17,747 nucleotides of DNA, from NCBI GenBank assembly GCA_963169055.1, contig CAUJFU010000302.1:1-17747 (forward strand), read 5' to 3'. A program made the translations under genes and the position numbers. How positions within the stretch are numbered: the first letter of the stretch is position 1; every line of letters begins with the position of its first letter. Below, in pieces: positions 13,491 to 17,747 of this stretch. The notes below the pieces were generated by a model. That model ran no database searches. It was given only the letters and a program-made list of their open reading frames with translations, and was not told the DNA's origin. Origin of the DNA: Myxococcota bacterium. GTDB taxonomy: Bacteria; Myxococcota_C; UBA6777.

Positions 13491-15743
13491 GTGAAGGTCT
13501 GTCCCAAGTGTACGCACGACAATCCGCCAGAGATGGACACCTGTGAAGAGTGCGGCGCAGATATCTCGCTGGTCGCTTCCGACGGTCTTGATCCACTCGT
13601 CGGCCAAGTCCTCGTCGGAAAATTTCACGTCAAAGAACTGATCGGCCAAGGAGCGATGGGCCGCGTCTATCGCGCTGTCCAAGCACCCATCAACCGCGAA
13701 GTCGCGATCAAGATCCTCCACCAACACCTGATGGAAGATCAACGTGTCGCTCGCCGCTTTCAACGCGAAGCAGAAGCCGCCAGTCGCTTTACTCACCCCA
13801 ACTCCATCGCGATCTTTGACTTCGGACAAACCGAAAACAAATCTCTCTACATCGCCATGGAGTATATCGTCGGCCCCGATCTCGCTCGTGTCATCTCCGA
13901 TGATTCTCCCCTTCCCATCGAGCGAGTGATCAAGATCGGCTCACAAGTCCTCTCTGCCCTTCATCTCGCCCACAACAGCAAGATCATCCACCGCGATCTC
14001 AAACCCGAAAACATCATGCTCGCCCATATCCCCGGACAAGACGAACTCGTCAAAGTCTGCGACTTTGGGATCGCCAAGATCCAACAGCCCGAAACCAACA
14101 AAGGCGAATCCGCACTGACCATGTTCGGGATGATCTGTGGAACTCCTTATTATATGTCCCCAGAACAGGCCAAAGGCGAAGAACTGGACGGACGCACCGA
14201 CCTTTACAGCATGGGCGTGATCCTTTACGAGATGCTCACGGGCGAAGTCCCTTTCCGAGGCAGCACGCCCGTGGAAGTCATCGCTCGCCACCTCACCGAT
14301 CATGCGGTCCCACCGAGCAAGATCCGAGGTGATTCTCAAATCCCTCGCGCTCTCGAAGATGTCGTCATGCGCGCCCTGCGCAAAAATCGCAACGAACGCT
14401 TCGCTACCGCCGAGGAGTTCCGTGTCGCTCTTGAAAAAGCCCGCGAAGAAACCGCCTTCCATCTCGAACTGGAACGTGTTCTTCAAACTTCCGAAGACAC
14501 CGCACGAAGGCCCACTGGGATGTCTATCCCTGTCGCTACGGTCGCTTCCGTTCAAGGCGAGACGGTGGTCCGTCCTTCTTCAGCCATCGCGGGCGCGCCT
14601 TCTCTTGCGCCCTCTTCGTCCTCGACTTCGGTTCCTCAGATCGCCATCGCACGCGGCCGCCCTCTACAATCCACTCCTCATCCTATGCCAGCCGCCACGC
14701 CTGCCCCTCCTTCTGGACCCACGCGGGTTGGACCCGCTCCTGCCCCTCCTTCTGGACCCACGCGAGTTGGACCCGCTCCAACCCCTCCTCCCGTTGCTTC
14801 TCCTCAATTCAATAACTCCATTAGCGCTATCACCCAATCCCGCGCTCCCGCGCCTTCCGCGCCGCCCGCCCAATTGCGATCCCATGTTGTCCCTGCCACC
14901 CCCCCGCCTCCTTCTTCGAGCCTCCCACCCGATCGCGAGCCTCTCCCTTTCTCCGGCCCTGTGCCTGCCCTCTCAGGGATTCGCCCCGCTCCTGTCTTGC
15001 CCCACCACGCCAAACAAAACTTTGACGAAGCCAGCGAACCCGTTGTCCAACGCAAGGGCAGCGGGGGGTGGATCTTCTTGATGTTGTTGCTCTTTGCAGG
15101 CGGAATCGGCGGTTATTACCTTTACACCCGCTTTGCCGCCCAGAACGATCCTCAAAACGTGCTTCCTGACGTCGAAGAGCGACCTCTGCCTCATGTCCCA
15201 CGACCTCAACCCAAACCATCCACCACTCCGCTGCGTCCCCAACCCCATCCTCGCATCGAAAAAACCACCCCCACCCCACGTCCTTGGAAGCGACGTGCGA
15301 CTGCTCGTGCCTCTTCTTCCCATCAATCGGGCCGAAAGAACCAGCTCCACGATCTCGCACAACAGCACAAATCGATTGTGCTGTGGATGCGCCACCACAT
15401 GATCCGCAAAGAATACCTCGAACCCGCCGTCTGGAGGGACTACACCCGCTCCGGCCAAGCCCTCAGACAAAAAAATGTGCGCAAGCTTCGCGAGTACATC
15501 GAACGCCTTTCCAATCAAAAAATCGGCCAAGAAGATTATATCGACACCCAGATCCTCAAAAGGAAATACAAATTCCTCAGCAACTTGTACAAAGAAAAAA
15601 AGCGCAAAAAACGCCTCTCTATCGTGCAAGACCGCCGATGTGATGACATTCTTACACAGATCTTCATCCACGATATCATGCTCCAAAAACCCCTCAAAGC
15701 CAACAAGATGCTCAACGAAGTCCAGTCCATCCTTCTTCGCTAA
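13491..15743 (+). CDS. Zinc-ribbon transmembrane Ser/Thr protein kinase
   Basis: 750 aa from GTG 13491, with AGGG (13480-13483) 7 bases upstream. Residues 4-21 are a zinc ribbon (C4, C7, C18, C21). Residues about 45-315 are a complete Hanks-type kinase: Gly loop G-Q-G-A-M-G-R-V-Y (52-60), K74, E93, H-R-D-L-K-P-E-N with catalytic D169, D-F-G at 191-193 and G-T-P-Y-Y-M-S-P-E-Q. All key residues are present, so it should be active. A long Pro/Ala/Ser linker (about 340-515) with a duplicated 13-residue unit precedes one membrane span (526-546). The C-terminal 200 residues lie outside the membrane; they start Pro-rich and end in a basic, helix-prone region (620-750) with no domain I recognise. The layout is that of a PknB-like sensor kinase: outside domain senses, inner kinase phosphorylates Ser/Thr targets. 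Neighbours are the PEGA protein and a PQQGGY-tailed membrane protein. Confidence 0.93.
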   Translation: MKVCPKCTHDNPPEMDTCEECGADISLVASDGLDPLVGQVLVGKFHVKELIGQGAMGRVYRAVQAPINREVAIKILHQHLMEDQRVARRFQREAEAASRFTHPNSIAIFDFGQTENKSLYIAMEYIVGPDLARVISDDSPLPIERVIKIGSQVLSALHLAHNSKIIHRDLKPENIMLAHIPGQDELVKVCDFGIAKIQQPETNKGESALTMFGMICGTPYYMSPEQAKGEELDGRTDLYSMGVILYEMLTGEVPFRGSTPVEVIARHLTDHAVPPSKIRGDSQIPRALEDVVMRALRKNRNERFATAEEFRVALEKAREETAFHLELERVLQTSEDTARRPTGMSIPVATVASVQGETVVRPSSAIAGAPSLAPSSSSTSVPQIAIARGRPLQSTPHPMPAATPAPPSGPTRVGPAPAPPSGPTRVGPAPTPPPVASPQFNNSISAITQSRAPAPSAPPAQLRSHVVPATPPPPSSSLPPDREPLPFSGPVPALSGIRPAPVLPHHAKQNFDEASEPVVQRKGSGGWIFLMLLLFAGGIGGYYLYTRFAAQNDPQNVLPDVEERPLPHVPRPQPKPSTTPLRPQPHPRIEKTTPTPRPWKRRATARASSSHQSGRKNQLHDLAQQHKSIVLWMRHHMIRKEYLEPAVWRDYTRSGQALRQKNVRKLREYIERLSNQKIGQEDYIDTQILKRKYKFLSNLYKEKKRKKRLSIVQDRRCDDILTQIFIHDIMLQKPLKANKMLNEVQSILLR
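14701..14778 (+). repeat. 39-bp tandem repeat in the kinase Pro-rich linker
   Basis: Two direct copies (14701-14739, 14740-14778) differ at one base and encode a 13-residue unit containing P-P-S-G-P-T-R-V-G-P. A degenerate third start follows. The repeat lies in the flexible linker between kinase domain and membrane span, so length variation there is likely tolerated. Confidence 0.85.
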
Positions 15744-15918
15744 GCAACGCTTCTCCCCAACCCTCTAGCCTCTTCCTTCAAGTCTTTCTACACAATGCAA
15801 GCGGACTGTTCGAGCGATGGGTGCGTCTTCTTGGGCGCGTTTTCTTCTCTCGCTCCAAGCCATCCACGCAAACCCTTTGTCTTCCCCTTTGTCGGCGCAC
15901 TCTGCGCCCTCAATAGGC

Positions 15919-15947
15919 TTGACCGTGTTGTCTGAAACGTATATGTT
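15919..15947 (+). promoter_or_regulatory. Predicted promoter of the PQQGGY-tailed membrane protein
   Basis: TTGACC (15919-15924), a 17-base spacer and TATGTT (15942-15947). Predicted start near 15954 gives an unusually long leader of about 175 bases. Confidence 0.6.
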
Positions 15948-15959
15948 AGGCAGTACTTC

Positions 15960-15983
15960 GCGGTGAAGCGGCTTTCTCACCGC
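15960..15983 (+). terminator. Terminator-like hairpin at the start of the leader
   Basis: GCGGTGA (15960-15966) pairs perfectly with TCACCGC (15977-15983) around ten bases, followed by AATTTTCTTGTT. It starts within about ten bases of the predicted transcription start, so it is either an early attenuator or a 5' stem; the short T run makes termination only moderately likely. Confidence 0.45.
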
Positions 15984-16129
15984 AATTTTCTTGTTCGTCA
16001 TCCTGCGTGTGTTCGTTGTCATCCTGTGTGTGTTCGGTATCTTCGGGGGAGTGGCTTTGGTTTGGCTATACCCCGCAACACGCGATGCTTCGCGATCACT
16101 CATCCTTTTCAACGCAAAGAGGCTGGCCG

Positions 16130-17747
16130 ATGTTTCACGTCAAAGTCTGGTTGGGTGTAATCTTCTTTTCTGTCGTCACCCTGCAGATCTGGATCATGCA
16201 ACCCCTGCTGATCTACAAGGTCGCAGAGGAGCAAGATCGCTTGCGCCCGATCTTGGTTGGGCAGCGCTTTGAGCGCGGCCTCTTCCGCTTTTATGAAAAA
16301 CTCAAAGTCAACACCACCAAAATGGCCGAAGAAGCAGGCTTGCGCGAAGCCGTCTCTTCCATCAATTACGAGGCCGATGACGATCTTTCCAAGTTGGAAA
16401 CCTACGAAGAATCGCGTCGAAAGGTCCAACGCGGCTTTCAAGCCTACCAAAAACTAGACGCCAAAATCGAACGCCTTTATGTGGTTTCCCGCGAAGGGAT
16501 CGTCCTCTTGCGCTCCGATCAGCCCGGCGCAACGTTCCGCTACAAAAAAGATCGCCTTCCCAACATCCCCCACCTCAACGACGCCCTCAAAGACAACCCG
16601 CGTACTGGAATCTGGCCGATCGAAGGAACCAATAGCTTTGTTGCAGCCGTCCCGATCCACGATACCTCTGAGAAAAAAACTGTAAAAGCCGCTCTCTTGT
16701 ACGTCAAAGCCTTCAATGCCGAACTCTTTCGCGAACACAAAGAACTTCTCCCCCAAGACAACAATATCCCAGGTGCAAAAGACACCAAGCTGATTCTTTT
16801 CACCGCAACCACCGCTGCTTCGGGTGATATGGATCTGGGCCCCATCGCGTATAACCTCAGCGAAAAACTCATCCCGTTTTTTCGAGGATGGTTCAAGCAA
16901 AAAGCCTACGACGTCGTGGTCGATAAATACGCCAACGGCATGAACCGTGACCTGCTTAAGGCCGATATCCAACTACAGCCCTATTCCTATATGGTCGGTC
17001 GCTTTCCTGCGGACCTCAGCCCCGGCAACATCGGTTATGTTCTGATGGTCCCCGTCCCCAACCGCTTTGTTGAAGTCAAAAAAGAAAAATTCTACGAAAG
17101 CGGTGGTCCGCGTATCTTGGCCACCGTTCTCTTGGTTTTGGCCTTCTTTTTGGCGTTGTGGCTTTCTGCTGCGGAGATCTTTTACTTTCGTCGTGTCGTC
17201 CCCCGCCTCCAAACAGCCCCTCAAGAAAGCTTTCCCGATGTCCCATTGAATGGATTGAGCGGCCCTTGGAAAGGTTTGGCGCGCTCGATCAATAAGATCT
17301 TTTCAATGATCCGCGAACGCGGCCTAGGCGAAGCCGACATGAAGCCCGGAACCACCATCGCAACCGTTGACGAACTCGACTCCCGAGAACGCGGAGGCGG
17401 CGCGCTCGACTTCCTTTCTTCACAAAGCCGCGAAGTGGACGCGATCTCTCCCGACCTCCTGATCAACAACAACGTCAGCGAAAATGCCGCCTCGTTGCTT
17501 GGCTCGGCCCCATCATCCGCACAAGGCGGGTTTCCTGCTCAAGCCTTTCCCCCACAACAAGGCGGCTACCCACAACAAGGCGGCTACCCACAACAAGGCG
17601 GCTACCCACAACAAGGAGGTTATCCACAACAAGGCGGCTACCCACAACAAGGCGGCTACCCACAACAAGGCGGCTACCCACAACAAGGAGGTTATCCACA
17701 ACAAGGCGGCTACCCACAACAAGGCGGCCACCCGCACGGAGATCCTT
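16130..17747 (+). CDS. Two-span membrane sensor-like protein with PQQGGY-repeat tail, C-terminus beyond the window
   Basis: 539 full codons are visible with no stop before the right edge. ATG 16130 has GAGG (16119-16122) 7 bases upstream. Membrane spans are at about 6-25 and 328-348. Residues 26-327 would be periplasmic; they begin helical and charged, then show strand-rich segments such as [12 protein letters not shown], reminiscent of Cache/PAS-type extracellular sensors, though I cannot assign a family. The positive R-R-V-V-P-R after span 2 places the rest in the cytoplasm. Residues 371-396 (P-L-N-G-L...[12 protein letters not shown]) resemble a degenerate HAMP linker. No kinase, cyclase or methyl-accepting domain follows in the visible part; instead a Ser/Asn-rich stretch leads to ten PQQGGY units (475-534). 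It may sense the envelope and act with the kinase upstream, but that is inference. Confidence 0.8.
   Translation, partial: MFHVKVWLGVIFFSVVTLQIWIMQPLLIYKVAEEQDRLRPILVGQRFERGLFRFYEKLKVNTTKMAEEAGLREAVSSINYEADDDLSKLETYEESRRKVQRGFQAYQKLDAKIERLYVVSREGIVLLRSDQPGATFRYKKDRLPNIPHLNDALKDNPRTGIWPIEGTNSFVAAVPIHDTSEKKTVKAALLYVKAFNAELFREHKELLPQDNNIPGAKDTKLILFTATTAASGDMDLGPIAYNLSEKLIPFFRGWFKQKAYDVVVDKYANGMNRDLLKADIQLQPYSYMVGRFPADLSPGNIGYVLMVPVPNRFVEVKKEKFYESGGPRILATVLLVLAFFLALWLSAAEIFYFRRVVPRLQTAPQESFPDVPLNGLSGPWKGLARSINKIFSMIRERGLGEADMKPGTTIATVDELDSRERGGGALDFLSSQSREVDAISPDLLINNNVSENAASLLGSAPSSAQGGFPAQAFPPQQGGYPQQGGYPQQGGYPQQGGYPQQGGYPQQGGYPQQGGYPQQGGYPQQGGYPQQGGHPHGDP
17552..17731 (+). repeat. Ten 18-bp tandem repeats encoding PQQGGY
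   Basis: Ten contiguous in-frame units, the last ending GGH. Units 4 and 8 use GGA GGT TAT, the other full units GGC GGC TAC, so the array also has a 72-bp (four-unit) period. The codon variants show duplication of a four-unit block after single-unit expansion. It is coding, low-complexity sequence. Confidence 0.97.

Larger units (their letters stand above)
15744..16129 (+). other. Intergenic region with promoter and structured leader
   Basis: The 386 bases between kinase and the next gene hold a short hairpin (GGCGCA, 15894-15899, with TGCGCC, 15903-15908), a good promoter (15919-15947), a terminator-like hairpin just after it (15960-15983) and a 19-base direct repeat with period 21 (15997-16015 and 16018-16036). 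Open frames crossing this region on either strand lack start signals and known domains. Confidence 0.6.

Noticed and set aside
15765-16112. 115-codon minus-strand frame in the kinase-sensor gap
   Set aside because: No recognisable motif and it covers a good plus-strand promoter and leader hairpin.
15991-16272. Small hydrophobic protein frame starting at TTG 15991
   Set aside because: No Shine-Dalgarno; the hydrophobic run comes from the GTGT-rich direct repeat, and the frame overlaps the well-supported gene at 16130.
17552-17731. Possible CRISPR array
   Set aside because: The units are contiguous 18-mers with no spacers and stay in frame as PQQGGY within a long coding sequence.

Overview
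The window reads as chromosome of a Gram-negative bacterium of deltaproteobacterial type, most likely Myxococcota or a relative such as Bradymonadota. The evidence is indirect: large PKD/IPT lipoproteins with a small four-cysteine knot at the N-terminus, a Hanks-type Ser/Thr kinase with zinc ribbon and transmembrane segment, a PEGA-domain envelope protein, and a split F0 ATP synthase cluster whose subunit c carries a signal peptide. No marker in the window fixes the genus. I see no rRNA, tRNA, CRISPR array, insertion sequence or phage gene.

Left part (1-6425, minus strand): two tandem paralogous genes for very large surface lipoproteins. Both start with GTG behind a strong Shine-Dalgarno and share lipobox, four-Cys motif, two PKD-like domains and a chain of IPT/TIG domains. 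The downstream one is cut by the left edge. The upstream one (1438 aa) contains a duplicated four-Cys module that I do not recognise, wedged inside its IPT array. Between the genes lie a 19-bp palindrome and a 31-bp tandem duplication covering the end of the longer gene.

Middle part (6426-12136, plus strand): a divergent intergenic region of about 850 bases without a convincing gene leads into gyrA, which has a good promoter and a hairpin at the predicted very 5' end of its mRNA. Next comes an F0 ATP synthase cluster, atpZ-atpI-atpB-atpE, with its own promoter and a terminator-like hairpin in the leader. Subunit b and the F1 genes do not follow, so they must lie elsewhere. AtpI has an unusual acidic linker built from a 21-bp minisatellite.

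Right part (12137-17747, plus strand): three envelope or signalling genes, each with its own recognisable promoter. They are a secreted PEGA protein with a C-terminal membrane anchor; a zinc-ribbon Ser/Thr kinase with a Pro-rich linker, one membrane span and a basic extracytoplasmic domain; and a two-span membrane protein with a large periplasmic domain and a cytoplasmic tail of ten PQQGGY repeats, cut by the right edge. Their proximity suggests, but does not prove, a shared role in envelope sensing and kinase signalling. These three genes and the four-Cys module are the least ordinary parts of the window.
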